The notes under the pieces were generated by a model that was not told the origin of the DNA, ran no database searches, and was given only the letters and a program-made list of their open reading frames with translations. The position numbers and the translations under genes were made by a program. A DNA stretch of 64,000 nucleotides from an uncultured Saprospiraceae bacterium (GTDB lineage: Bacteria > Bacteroidota > Bacteroidia > Chitinophagales > Saprospiraceae), in NCBI GenBank assembly GCA_937926205.1, contig CALEYL010000009.1, forward strand, positions 22,560-86,559, in the 5' to 3' direction. Positions 18,236 through 26,405 of this stretch are shown here, piece after piece; within the stretch, counting starts at the first letter, position 1, and each line of letters starts with the position of its first letter.

Positions 18236-19489
18236 TTGCTCCTTAAACTCCACCTGCGCAAAATACGTTGCGGCTACAGTCGAAAGGATGAGATAAGCCA
18301 CGACGATGTAAACATACCATGCGCCAAAATAAGTGCCTGCGCCAAACCACTCCCCTCCGGATTGATAGACCAGGTAGAGGCCTGCTGCGGATTTTGCCAT
18401 TTCCAGGTACATGGCATAAGCCTTTAGATCCATGAGTTCTGTATAGGCAAACACCGAAAGGAAAATGAAGGCGCCGTAATAAAAGACATCCGGCGTACCA
18501 ATGCCTGCCAAATTAGCGAAGAAATAGACCAGCAAAAAATAATTAAATGCCAGCTGCATCCAGGACCAGCTGATGAATAGCTTTGATGCCCGGGTATCGT
18601 ATTTGTCAAAATGGTAAGGATCCTGTATGCTGGTCACCGGATAGCGGTCTTTTACATCTTCCGGCCGCCAGCCGGTTGGCATAAACCAGATGCGCAATTT
18701 GTCCCACCAACTCTTTGTGCGCCAGGCATCCCGGATCAACAACCACATGTGGTGAAAATTGATGGCAATCGGATTCCAGGTACGAACCGGCCGGGTTACC
18801 CCGTAAACCGGCGGAACAGCCTCCAGCTCCTCCTGGAAAGTGCCGAATAATTTATCCCATATGATGAATATCTGTCCGTGGTTTTTGTCCATGTACTCCG
18901 GATTAATGGCATGGTGAACCCGGTGGTGAGAAGGCGTCACCAGAATGTACTCCAGCCAGCCCATTTTTCCGATCAGACGGGTATGGTACCAGTATTGTAA
19001 AAACAGGTGCAATGGCCCGATGATGGCAATGACCTGTGCCGGAACTCCGAGCAGCGCAGCAGGAAGGAGGAGGATTGTAAAGTAATTGACCACCACTGAA
19101 ATGGATTGCCTTAAGGCACAGGATAAATTGAACTCTTCACTGCTGTGGTGGATGATGTGACCATTCCACAGGAAGTTGATCTCGTGGTGCCAGCGATGCG
19201 ACCAATAACCCTGAAAATCAACGGCAATGAACCCGATGAGATAGACCGACCAGGTCGCTTCAATGCTGGTAAGCGCAATTTTGTCTACCAGCCAGGCATA
19301 AGAAATGATGTTGATGCTCATGCCGAGCACATCTTTGACAACATTGGTAATGCCGGAGCTGAAACTGGAGATGCTGTCGAGGCTCCGGATGACTTTTTTT
19401 CCCAGATACCATTCAAAACCCAGTTCGATGAAATACAACAGGAAAAAAATGGGGACAACGATGTTGAGGATTGTGCCGTATGCTGCCAT
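18218..19489 (-). CDS. Sterol desaturase family protein, AGMO-like
   Basis: A multi-helix membrane di-iron enzyme of the fatty acid hydroxylase/sterol desaturase family, 423 residues. The histidine boxes are HRWHHEINFLWNGHIIHHSS and HHRVHHAINPEYMDKNHG, which bind the two irons. After the catalytic half come three or four more helices (about residues 290-410). This arrangement is also seen in alkylglycerol monooxygenase (TMEM195) relatives. The substrate is unknown; hydroxylation of a lipid is likely. Confidence 0.88.
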   Translation of the reverse strand: MAAYGTILNIVVPIFFLLYFIELGFEWYLGKKVIRSLDSISSFSSGITNVVKDVLGMSINIISYAWLVDKIALTSIEATWSVYLIGFIAVDFQGYWSHRWHHEINFLWNGHIIHHSSEEFNLSCALRQSISVVVNYFTILLLPAALLGVPAQVIAIIGPLHLFLQYWYHTRLIGKMGWLEYILVTPSHHRVHHAINPEYMDKNHGQIFIIWDKLFGTFQEELEAVPPVYGVTRPVRTWNPIAINFHHMWLLIRDAWRTKSWWDKLRIWFMPTGWRPEDVKDRYPVTSIQDPYHFDKYDTRASKLFISWSWMQLAFNYFLLVYFFANLAGIGTPDVFYYGAFIFLSVFAYTELMDLKAYAMYLEMAKSAAGLYLVYQSGGEWFGAGTYFGAWYVYIVVAYLILSTVAATYFAQVEFKEQRPVRF

Positions 19490-19515
19490 GTTGCGTCGCT
19501 TATTTTGCCATAAAG

Positions 19516-19523
19516 CAAATTTA
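19516..19523 (-). promoter_or_regulatory. Putative -7 element of the sterol desaturase gene
   Basis: Minus-strand TAAATTTG matches TAnnTTTG, 27 nt before the start at 19489. It lies back to back with the element of the divergent agmatine deiminase gene. Confidence 0.45.
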
Positions 19524-19555
19524 GAAAACCTGAAAGAGTTTCTTCCGACTATTCT

Positions 19556-19563
19556 TAATTTTG
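19556..19563 (+). promoter_or_regulatory. Putative -7 element of agmatine deiminase
   Basis: TAATTTTG matches TAnnTTTG and ends only 4 nt before the ATG at 19568. If used, the transcript would start at or beside the A of the start codon, which implies a leaderless mRNA. Confidence 0.4.
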
Positions 19564-19567
19564 CCGC

Positions 19568-20593
19568 ATGATAAAGCGAATTTTACCCGCAGAATGGGCG
19601 CCTCAAAGTGCCGTGCAGCTCACTTTTCCGCATGCCGGAACCGATTGGGCGGATGTGCTGGAGCAGGTCATGCCTTGTTTTGTGGAAATTGCAAGTTCCA
19701 TTGCCAGGTTCCAGAAAGTGCTCATCGTGTGCAACAACCCAGATGAAGTTCGCGGGCTTTTTCAGGCCGATTCTCACTTTTCCAACTTCAGATTCGTGCA
19801 GGCCCCTTGCAATGATACCTGGGCGCGCGACCACAGCGGCATCACCATTTTGGAAAATGAGCGACCCGTTGTGCTCGATTTTGTTTTCAACGGATGGGGA
19901 CTCAAATTTCCGGCTTTTTATGACAACCTCATCACAGGTTATATTCAGCGCAACCATCAGGTCTTTAACGCTGAAATCCGGCACGGCGGACTGGTTTTGG
20001 AGGGTGGAGCCATCGAAAGCGACGGGCAGGGAACCCTGCTCACCACAGCAGAATGCCTGCTTTCACCTAACCGGAATCCACATCTGAGTAAAGCTGAAAT
20101 TGAGGCAAAACTCAAGTCGCTGTTTGGGCTTGATCGTGTGTTGTGGCTCCATCATGGCTATCTGGCCGGCGATGATACCGATTCGCATATTGACACCCTG
20201 GCGCGGTTCTGTGACCCTGAAACCATTGCTTATGTGCAATGCACCCGGGCAGACGATGAGCATAATGATGCGCTCCGCAATATGGAAGCTGAACTGGCTG
20301 CCTTCCGTACAGCAACAGGCAAGCCTTACCGCCTCGTGCCGCTGCCCATGCCGGATGCCTGCTATGACGATGATGGCCATCGCTTGCCGGCCACTTATGC
20401 CAATTTCCTGATCATCAATGGCGCGGTTCTGACGCCAACATACGGCGTTCCACAGGATGCGGAGGCGTTGACGCTTATCCAGACTTGTTTTCCGGACCGG
20501 AAAATCATTGGCATTGATTGCAGGGCTTTGATTTTACAACACGGCTCGCTTCATTGCGTTACCATGCAGTATCCCGAAGGTGTTTGTAATTAG
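19568..20593 (+). CDS. aguA: Agmatine deiminase
   Basis: Converts agmatine to N-carbamoylputrescine and ammonia, first step of the plant/bacterial putrescine route. The PAEWAPQSAVQLTFPH start, the NDTWARDHSGI substrate loop, GGLVLEGGAIESDGQGTLL, GDDTDSHIDTLARF and the catalytic Cys C330 in HGSLHCVTMQYP identify the agmatine deiminase/peptidylarginine deiminase-like family. Length is 341 residues, slightly short for the family but complete. The next enzyme of the pathway follows at 20647. Confidence 0.93.
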   Translation: MIKRILPAEWAPQSAVQLTFPHAGTDWADVLEQVMPCFVEIASSIARFQKVLIVCNNPDEVRGLFQADSHFSNFRFVQAPCNDTWARDHSGITILENERPVVLDFVFNGWGLKFPAFYDNLITGYIQRNHQVFNAEIRHGGLVLEGGAIESDGQGTLLTTAECLLSPNRNPHLSKAEIEAKLKSLFGLDRVLWLHHGYLAGDDTDSHIDTLARFCDPETIAYVQCTRADDEHNDALRNMEAELAAFRTATGKPYRLVPLPMPDACYDDDGHRLPATYANFLIINGAVLTPTYGVPQDAEALTLIQTCFPDRKIIGIDCRALILQHGSLHCVTMQYPEGVCN

Positions 20594-20646
20594 CATCTGA
20601 CTAAATGGACAGACAGTAATTGATTAATTTATTAGATAGTGAAGAT

Positions 20647-21525
20647 ATGCTCAAAACTGGCATCGTACAACAATCCTGTTCAGAAGACCGGGAAGACAAT
20701 ATCCGCAAAAGCATAGCGGGAATCCGTTCCTGCGCCGCGCAGGGGGCGCAATTGGTCGTTTTGCAGGAGTTGCATACCGGCGTCTATTTCTGCCAGTCTG
20801 AAGAGACGGCTCGTTTTGACATGGCAGAGGCAATTCCGGGACCATCCACTCAGGTTTTTGGCGCATTGGCTAAAGAATTGGGCATCGTTTTGGTGACTTC
20901 TCTATTTGAGAAACGCGCACCCGGGCTTTTTCACAATACGGCGGTCGTTTTTGAAAAAGACGGCACCATTGCCGGGAAATACCGGAAAATGCACATCCCG
21001 GATGATCCGGCTTATTACGAAAAATTTTACTTCACTCCGGGCGATATGGGCTTTCATCCCATCGCTACTTCGGTAGGAAAGCTTGGCGTACTTGTTTGCT
21101 GGGATCAGTGGTATCCGGAAGCGGCGAGGCTTATGGCGCTGGCCGGTGCTGAATTGCTCATTTATCCGACTGCCATTGGCTGGGAATCTACCGATTCAAA
21201 GGAAGAAAAAGACCGGCAGTTCGGCGCCTGGCAAACCATCCAGCGGGGACATGCCGTGGCAAATGGCTTGCCGGTTGTTGCGGTGAACCGGACTGGTTTT
21301 GAACCGGATTGTTCAGGAGTTACCGGTGGCATTCAGTTCTGGGGACAAAGTTTTGTGGCCGGACCGCAGGGAGAGTTGCTCTGGCAGGCGCCCGTTGAAG
21401 AAGAGACCGCTGTGGTGGTTGAAATTGATCGGGAAAGAACGGAAGCGGTGCGCCGCATCTGGCCCTTTTTTCGAGACCGCAGAATTGATGCTTACGATGG
21501 GCTGTTGAAAAGATACCTGGATTAG
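20647..21525 (+). CDS. aguB: N-carbamoylputrescine amidase
   Basis: A nitrilase-superfamily hydrolase that releases putrescine, CO2 and ammonia from N-carbamoylputrescine. The triad is E41 (LQELHTG), K114 (KYRKMHIPDD) and C151 (VLVCWDQWYPEAARL). The YYEKFYFTPGD block is typical for the carbamoylputrescine group. I use the ATG at 20647 (MLKTGIVQQSC) instead of the TTG at 20620, since the domain begins there; this gives 292 residues. The pairing with agmatine deiminase supports the assignment strongly. Confidence 0.93.
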   Translation: MLKTGIVQQSCSEDREDNIRKSIAGIRSCAAQGAQLVVLQELHTGVYFCQSEETARFDMAEAIPGPSTQVFGALAKELGIVLVTSLFEKRAPGLFHNTAVVFEKDGTIAGKYRKMHIPDDPAYYEKFYFTPGDMGFHPIATSVGKLGVLVCWDQWYPEAARLMALAGAELLIYPTAIGWESTDSKEEKDRQFGAWQTIQRGHAVANGLPVVAVNRTGFEPDCSGVTGGIQFWGQSFVAGPQGELLWQAPVEEETAVVVEIDRERTEAVRRIWPFFRDRRIDAYDGLLKRYLD

Positions 21526-21530
21526 CGGTA

Positions 21531-22073
21531 TTATTGGTCCAGCGTTTTTGCCATCAAATAGTCCGTTTGCAGGTCGCCGCCGAAATCGAAAATGAGGTTG
21601 TCCTTGATGGTATACCCCCAGCGCTCATAAAATTTAATGGCTTTAGGGTTTTCAGTCCAAACGCTTAACCAAATTACCTCAAAGCCATCGTTAGAAGCCA
21701 GTTCAAGACAGTGCCGCATTAATTCAGCGCCGATCTTTTTGCCGTGGTAGGCCCCGGACACATAAATCCGCTGGAGCTCAATGGCTTTTTTCCCATGAAG
21801 CGCTTCCGGCGTTTTCCCTGCTCTTCTCAACTTCACATACCCGCAGGGTTCACCGTTTGAAAAAGCCATAAAGAACTGGTTTTGGGTATCGGCAAGTTCC
21901 GTAGCGATCTGCGTGGAATTGAAATTTTCCGACAGGTACCGATCCATGATTTCTTTATCATTTTGCGCCGAAAAAGTCTCATAGAATGTACGTACGCTAA
22001 GCTCAGTCAGCGCGTCCAGGTCTGATAAAGTTGCCTGCCGGATTTCAACAGGAATTGGCGTGTCGGGCATCAT
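21531..22073 (-). CDS. GNAT family N-acetyltransferase
   Basis: A 180-residue acetyltransferase. The acetyl-CoA loop follows the AIELQRIYVSGAYHGKKIGAELM pattern (Q/RxxGxG/A type). The C-terminal strand KAIKFYERWGYTIKDN is typical. The N-terminus EIRQATLSDLDALTELSVRTF matches many uncharacterised GNATs. Its substrate is unknown. It sits last in the leftward run that begins at gldA, 21 nt after the proline dehydrogenase start side. Confidence 0.88.
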   Translation of the reverse strand: MMPDTPIPVEIRQATLSDLDALTELSVRTFYETFSAQNDKEIMDRYLSENFNSTQIATELADTQNQFFMAFSNGEPCGYVKLRRAGKTPEALHGKKAIELQRIYVSGAYHGKKIGAELMRHCLELASNDGFEVIWLSVWTENPKAIKFYERWGYTIKDNLIFDFGGDLQTDYLMAKTLDQ

Positions 22074-22094
22074 AAACTAAATTAATTGCTGCCT

Positions 22095-23342
22095 TTATTC
22101 AATGGATTCGCGCCGTTTTAATTCCGTATTGACCAATTGATATTCCCTGCTCATATCGCCGGTAATGGATGAATTTTCTTCAGCACGGCGGATGAGATAA
22201 GGCAGTACTTCACGAACCTGTCCGTAAACCATATACTTGGCGGCATTGTAGCCGGCGTCGGCCAGATTAAACGTGAGGTTGTCGCTCATGCCGTACAACT
22301 GGCAAAAACGCAGGTGCTCATGGTTGCGCGGAAGGCCTTTTTCTTCAATCAGTTTGACCTGTAATGCCGTACTGGCCAGGTTATGGGATGCATTGCAACT
22401 GGCAATGGTTTCGTAATGTTCCAGGCAAAATTCAATGCCGGTGTCGAAAGCATGGTCTGTCGCTTCTTTGTTGATATGAATGGGGGAGGGGTAGCCCATT
22501 GCTTCCGCACGTTCTCTCTCTTTTTCCATATAGGCGCCCCGAACCAGTTTTGCGCCAAGCAAATAGCCTTCGCGTCGTGCTTCTTCATACGAATCCATGA
22601 GGTACTGCAGCCGGTCGGAACGGTACATCTGATGGGTATTGTAAACCACAACCCGCTCGCGGTTGTAACGGCGCATCATCAGGTTGGCAAGGTGGTCAAT
22701 GGCGTCCTGTATCCAGCTTTCCTCTGCGTCGATAAAAACACTGACACCATGCTGGCTTGCTGCCTGACAAATAGCATCCACCCGTTTGAGTACTGCACGG
22801 TATTCTGCCCGCATTTCCTTCGTCAGGCTGTCGTCTCGTTGAATGGCTTCCAAAAGTCCAAAGCGGGCTAGTCCTGTAATTTTGGTGCTGATAATAGGGA
22901 TGTGCTTGTGCTGTGCAGCAAATTCAATGGCCCGGATGTTTTCGGCCATCGTTTTGTTGAAATCGGCCTCTGTTTCTTTGGCTTCAACACCGTAGTCCAG
23001 AATCGACTGCACGTTTTGTTCCGCCAGCTTGTCAATGTTTTTCAGCGATTCCGCCAAAGTCGTGCCGCCGCAAAATTGCTCGAAAATGGTGTTTTTAACC
23101 ACCGATTCAACAAAAGGAAGGTGCATTTTGATGGCAGCAATACCGACTTTTGACCCAATGCCTACCAGCCAATGGTTGTTCATCATGCCAAAAAGCCAGG
23201 CTGCTTTTTTTAATTCTTTTTCTGTCTTCCAGCGAAAGGCAATCTCCGTATTGGAAAAATCAATGGGCGTATTGAAAACCTTTTTGGCCATTTTTTCAAG
23301 TTTTGCTAAATGTTTAGGAACAGGCATGTTACTTGCGTCCAT
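22095..23342 (-). CDS. Proline dehydrogenase
   Basis: An FAD enzyme that oxidises proline to 1-pyrroline-5-carboxylate. The TIM-barrel signatures are FIDAEESWIQDAID, then YNTHQMYRSDRLQYL and LGAKLVRGAYMEKERERA, and near the end a segment rich in NHEHLRFCQLYGMSDNLT-like sequence. It is the single-domain form (415 residues), not the PutA fusion. The P5C dehydrogenase partner is not in this window. It lies 14 nt after aroE. Confidence 0.92.
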   Translation of the reverse strand: MDASNMPVPKHLAKLEKMAKKVFNTPIDFSNTEIAFRWKTEKELKKAAWLFGMMNNHWLVGIGSKVGIAAIKMHLPFVESVVKNTIFEQFCGGTTLAESLKNIDKLAEQNVQSILDYGVEAKETEADFNKTMAENIRAIEFAAQHKHIPIISTKITGLARFGLLEAIQRDDSLTKEMRAEYRAVLKRVDAICQAASQHGVSVFIDAEESWIQDAIDHLANLMMRRYNRERVVVYNTHQMYRSDRLQYLMDSYEEARREGYLLGAKLVRGAYMEKERERAEAMGYPSPIHINKEATDHAFDTGIEFCLEHYETIASCNASHNLASTALQVKLIEEKGLPRNHEHLRFCQLYGMSDNLTFNLADAGYNAAKYMVYGQVREVLPYLIRRAEENSSITGDMSREYQLVNTELKRRESIE

Positions 23343-23356
23343 TGTATGATTCGGTT

Positions 23357-24094
23357 TTATTTGTTCCAGATTTCCCAGGCTTTTTCAGCTTGAATATACA
23401 ACATATCCAATCCATTCTTTATTCGTGCTCCCTGAAGTTGTCCTTTTTTTAGAAATAAAGTTTCTTCAGGATTGTAGACGAGATCGAACAGCAAATGTCG
23501 TGGACTTATCCAATCAAATGGAATTTTTGGGCAAGTTTCTGTCTGCGGACTCATACCCAAAGGGGTCGTGTTGATGATGAGTCGGTGCGTTTGCAGAATA
23601 TCCCGGGTCAATTGTTCGTAAACCAGGCCGGTTTTGGGGTTGCGCGATACCAATTGATAAGGGATATTCATTTTACTGAGCACAAATTGTACTGCTTTGG
23701 AAGCGCCGCCCGAGCCCAGTACCAGCGCTGCTTCAGGGTGGTCTGTTCCGAGAAAATGGCGAAGGGAAAGCTCAAAACCGGCGACGTCCGAGTTATAGCC
23801 GATAAGTTTTCCATCTGAAATGTCGATGACATTCACAGCGCCAATGGCTTCGACTCCTTCGCCGAAGCCATCAAGATACGACAGCACGGCTTCTTTATAG
23901 GGGATGGTGACATTCAATCCCCGAAGGTCGGGATTGTTCCTCAGCGTTTCAGGCAATAAGTTGATCGAGGCAATTGGAAACAGCTCATAACGGCAATGAT
24001 CAAGTCCCTCCTTTTCAAATTTCTCAGAAAAATACCGCTTTGAAAAAGAGTGTGAAATCGGGTAGCCAATTAATCCAAACAATTCGTTCTTCAT
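23357..24094 (-). CDS. aroE: Shikimate dehydrogenase
   Basis: An NADPH-dependent reduction of 3-dehydroshikimate to shikimate in aromatic amino-acid synthesis. The N-terminus FGLIGYPISHSFSKRYF carries the substrate-binding SxS (here SHSFS). GLNVTIPYKEAVLSYL holds the catalytic lysine, and VLGSGGASKAVQFVL is the dinucleotide loop. The C-terminal KNGLDMLYIQAEKAWEIW fits. Length is 245 residues, slightly short, as in other Bacteroidota AroE. Confidence 0.94.
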   Translation of the reverse strand: MKNELFGLIGYPISHSFSKRYFSEKFEKEGLDHCRYELFPIASINLLPETLRNNPDLRGLNVTIPYKEAVLSYLDGFGEGVEAIGAVNVIDISDGKLIGYNSDVAGFELSLRHFLGTDHPEAALVLGSGGASKAVQFVLSKMNIPYQLVSRNPKTGLVYEQLTRDILQTHRLIINTTPLGMSPQTETCPKIPFDWISPRHLLFDLVYNPEETLFLKKGQLQGARIKNGLDMLYIQAEKAWEIWNK

Positions 24095-24124
24095 GCCATG
24101 ACAGCTTGATTAATGAAATAGGAA

Positions 24125-25390
24125 TTATTCATGCTGCCTTCCTTTTGCATTGCCTTTCCGGAATTGAGATTCGAGCGCTTCCTCTTCTTTCAATTCGTCT
24201 GCAGAAAGGCTTTTGTCCAACAATTTTGACAAATCAGGTTGCCCGGCATCAACCCACGCGGTATACCACGCACTTCCCAAAGTCAAAATGGCGCCGCGCA
24301 TCCGGGATTCCACCATTCCGGCCATGCGTTGATGATAAGCTTCAGAATATTCGCGGCATTGGGTACGGATCGTAACCCCGTTGCGTTCTTCGAAGCAATA
24401 TTGCCGGTCGGGGGGAAAAGTGCGGCTCAATTCCTTTTCAATTTGCAGCACACTGTCAACCAGTACATGGCTGTCCAGCACTATTTTCCAGTAATATTCA
24501 GCTGGTTTGGCAATGTATTCCGCTTTTCCCACAAAAAAATCATAGCGATCATCGGCAAAGAGCTCGGGCAAACGGCTTTCCCAAAATGCATGGATTCCGG
24601 TTTGGTTACTCAGCTGGCCGTTGTAGTTTTTGGTGGTGTGCAATGGTACGTAGGCGTCGCCGATGTAGTGGCCGATTTCAGCCGAAGTGCGCAGAATTTT
24701 ATCCACATTTCCCGAAATCAAAGCATTTTTCAGGATGTTCTGCATCTTCAGCAAGTGATAAGGAAGGATGCCGTGTCCGGAAAAGCGATCAACAGCATAA
24801 CCTTTTGCGCAATTCGCAATGTCAGGCATGCTGCCGCCAAACAGTGCCAACAAGGTATCGCAGGGCAAAACCCAATCGTCTTCGTAATACTGGGGAAGTA
24901 CATGTTGCTCGAAAAAGGCTCTGAATGCTTTGGCATCCGCAGCTTCAAGAATGGCTCTGTTTTTCCGGTAAAGCCGGATTTGAGGGATTCGGTAGCCATC
25001 AATCAGCAGGGTATCCCGTTTTACTTTCAGACTGTCTCCCTGTGTCGTAACAAGGCCGATGTCGGTATGCAGCATCAGGGCATCGGTCCAGTTTCGGGGA
25101 AGGTTGGTAAACGGAAAAACGCCCCACTCATCCAGGTCTATATAATGGCGCGGCGCTTCATGTTTGGTGGCGTAGCGACGCTTGTCGGGGTCAACAGCGT
25201 GCTCAGTCAGGTATTCAAGGTTGGTTTTGTAAAAACGAATCATCTCCGGAGGCAGCGTGAAAACGGCTAAGCGATTGATTCTGCGGTGTCCGAAAAAGCC
25301 CCAGACAGGATCAGCAGACGGCACAACGAAAGCCAGCGCCACTGCAAGCAGCGCAGCCGGAAAAACCAGCCGTAAGGCAATTTTTCGCAT
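24125..25390 (-). CDS. Zinc-dependent phospholipase C/S1-P1 nuclease-like protein
   Basis: A secreted or anchored hydrolase-like protein, 421 residues from the ATG at 25390 (MRKIALRLVFPAALLAVALAFV, a signal peptide). WGFFGHRRINRLAVFTLP carries the first histidine of the zinc phospholipase C/S1 nuclease fold. HYIDLDEWG, then GHYIGDAYVPLHTTKNYNG, and HAFWESRLPELF supply further His and Asp ligands. Choosing 25390 removes an overlap with the upstream DUF4340 gene and leaves an 8-nt gap. Activity is unknown. Confidence 0.85.
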   Translation of the reverse strand: MRKIALRLVFPAALLAVALAFVVPSADPVWGFFGHRRINRLAVFTLPPEMIRFYKTNLEYLTEHAVDPDKRRYATKHEAPRHYIDLDEWGVFPFTNLPRNWTDALMLHTDIGLVTTQGDSLKVKRDTLLIDGYRIPQIRLYRKNRAILEAADAKAFRAFFEQHVLPQYYEDDWVLPCDTLLALFGGSMPDIANCAKGYAVDRFSGHGILPYHLLKMQNILKNALISGNVDKILRTSAEIGHYIGDAYVPLHTTKNYNGQLSNQTGIHAFWESRLPELFADDRYDFFVGKAEYIAKPAEYYWKIVLDSHVLVDSVLQIEKELSRTFPPDRQYCFEERNGVTIRTQCREYSEAYHQRMAGMVESRMRGAILTLGSAWYTAWVDAGQPDLSKLLDKSLSADELKEEEALESQFRKGNAKGRQHE

Positions 25391-25398
25391 GCCGTGGA

Positions 25399-26400
25399 TT
25401 AGAAAAATGATTCGTACGCCCACAGTATTTTTTTAATAACAAGATGTTGTACCAACAAAAAGTCGCCCTCGCAGGTGGCGAAATAGCGCTCAGCCTCAGG
25501 GGCAGCTGAAACTTTTCCGGATTTTTCATCCATAACCTGCGTTTTAAAGATGGGGTGTAATTTAGTAACCCGCTCCGAACCATCTTTTTTGCGAACTGTA
25601 ATCGTACAAAACGGCACCAAACTGGCGATGGAATCCCGAAAATTGTATTCGTTTTCAAAAGCTTCTGCCTGCAGACTTTCAAAACCTGTCAGGTAGTTTT
25701 CCACAGCTCCTTTGCGAATCGGCCGCTTGATTTCAGGGGTGATGCTGTGATAAGGTTTGACCTGATAGGCATCGCCTTGTACGTCGATTTTGAATGATTT
25801 TTCCAACTGTTTGGGGTATTCAACGCCCACGTAGGTGATTTCTTCCGGTGCGATGGCGAAAATGCTTTTGTCGCGCCAGTCGTCACCCTTGAGGTTAAAA
25901 CGAAAACGAAGGTTGCCTTCCCAACTTGGAATATAAGCCACATAAGGCTGATTGGCGCCTTCCAGCATCATGTACGTGCCCCGTTCATCGGCCGTTGCGC
26001 CGCCAACGTAGTAAGACTTGATCAGCTGGTTGTTTTTGGTGTACAATTCTACTTTTAAACCTTCAGAAGCAAGGCTTTTTATCATTTCAGCTTCTGCTTT
26101 TTCTGCGGGTTTGTATTTCATTTCTACGCGGTAAATGGCCCGGAGCAGGTTTTCTATGGCATTCGGTCGCGCTTTGTATTGGTCATTAAAAACCCAATCT
26201 TTGCCTTTGCGCTCCAGTGTCGTGCGACCGCCCTGGCGATCGGCGATGAAGATTTTGTAAATGGAGGCGGTATCTTTTACGGCAAATTGCCGATCCAGCC
26301 CTGCCAGTGTGGTTTTGTCATCGCCCTTTCCGTAATAATACCACAGCACTCCGGCGCCGAGTATCAGGAAAGCAACGAGCATGAATAAGGTACGTTTCAT
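25399..26400 (-). CDS. DUF4340 domain protein
   Basis: A 333-residue protein with one N-terminal membrane helix (LFMLVAFLILGAGVLWYYY) and a DUF4340 domain outside the cytoplasm. Members often sit next to GldG-type ABC auxiliary proteins (ABC_transp_aux), as here, with only 5 nt between the gldG stop and this start. I infer a role with the GldAFG-type complex. No catalytic motif is visible. Confidence 0.82.
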   Translation of the reverse strand: MKRTLFMLVAFLILGAGVLWYYYGKGDDKTTLAGLDRQFAVKDTASIYKIFIADRQGGRTTLERKGKDWVFNDQYKARPNAIENLLRAIYRVEMKYKPAEKAEAEMIKSLASEGLKVELYTKNNQLIKSYYVGGATADERGTYMMLEGANQPYVAYIPSWEGNLRFRFNLKGDDWRDKSIFAIAPEEITYVGVEYPKQLEKSFKIDVQGDAYQVKPYHSITPEIKRPIRKGAVENYLTGFESLQAEAFENEYNFRDSIASLVPFCTITVRKKDGSERVTKLHPIFKTQVMDEKSGKVSAAPEAERYFATCEGDFLLVQHLVIKKILWAYESFF

Positions 26401-26405
26401 AGCTT

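Noticed and set aside
24239..25270. 343-codon plus-strand ORF
   Set aside because: It is antisense to the zinc phospholipase-like gene and shows no domain.
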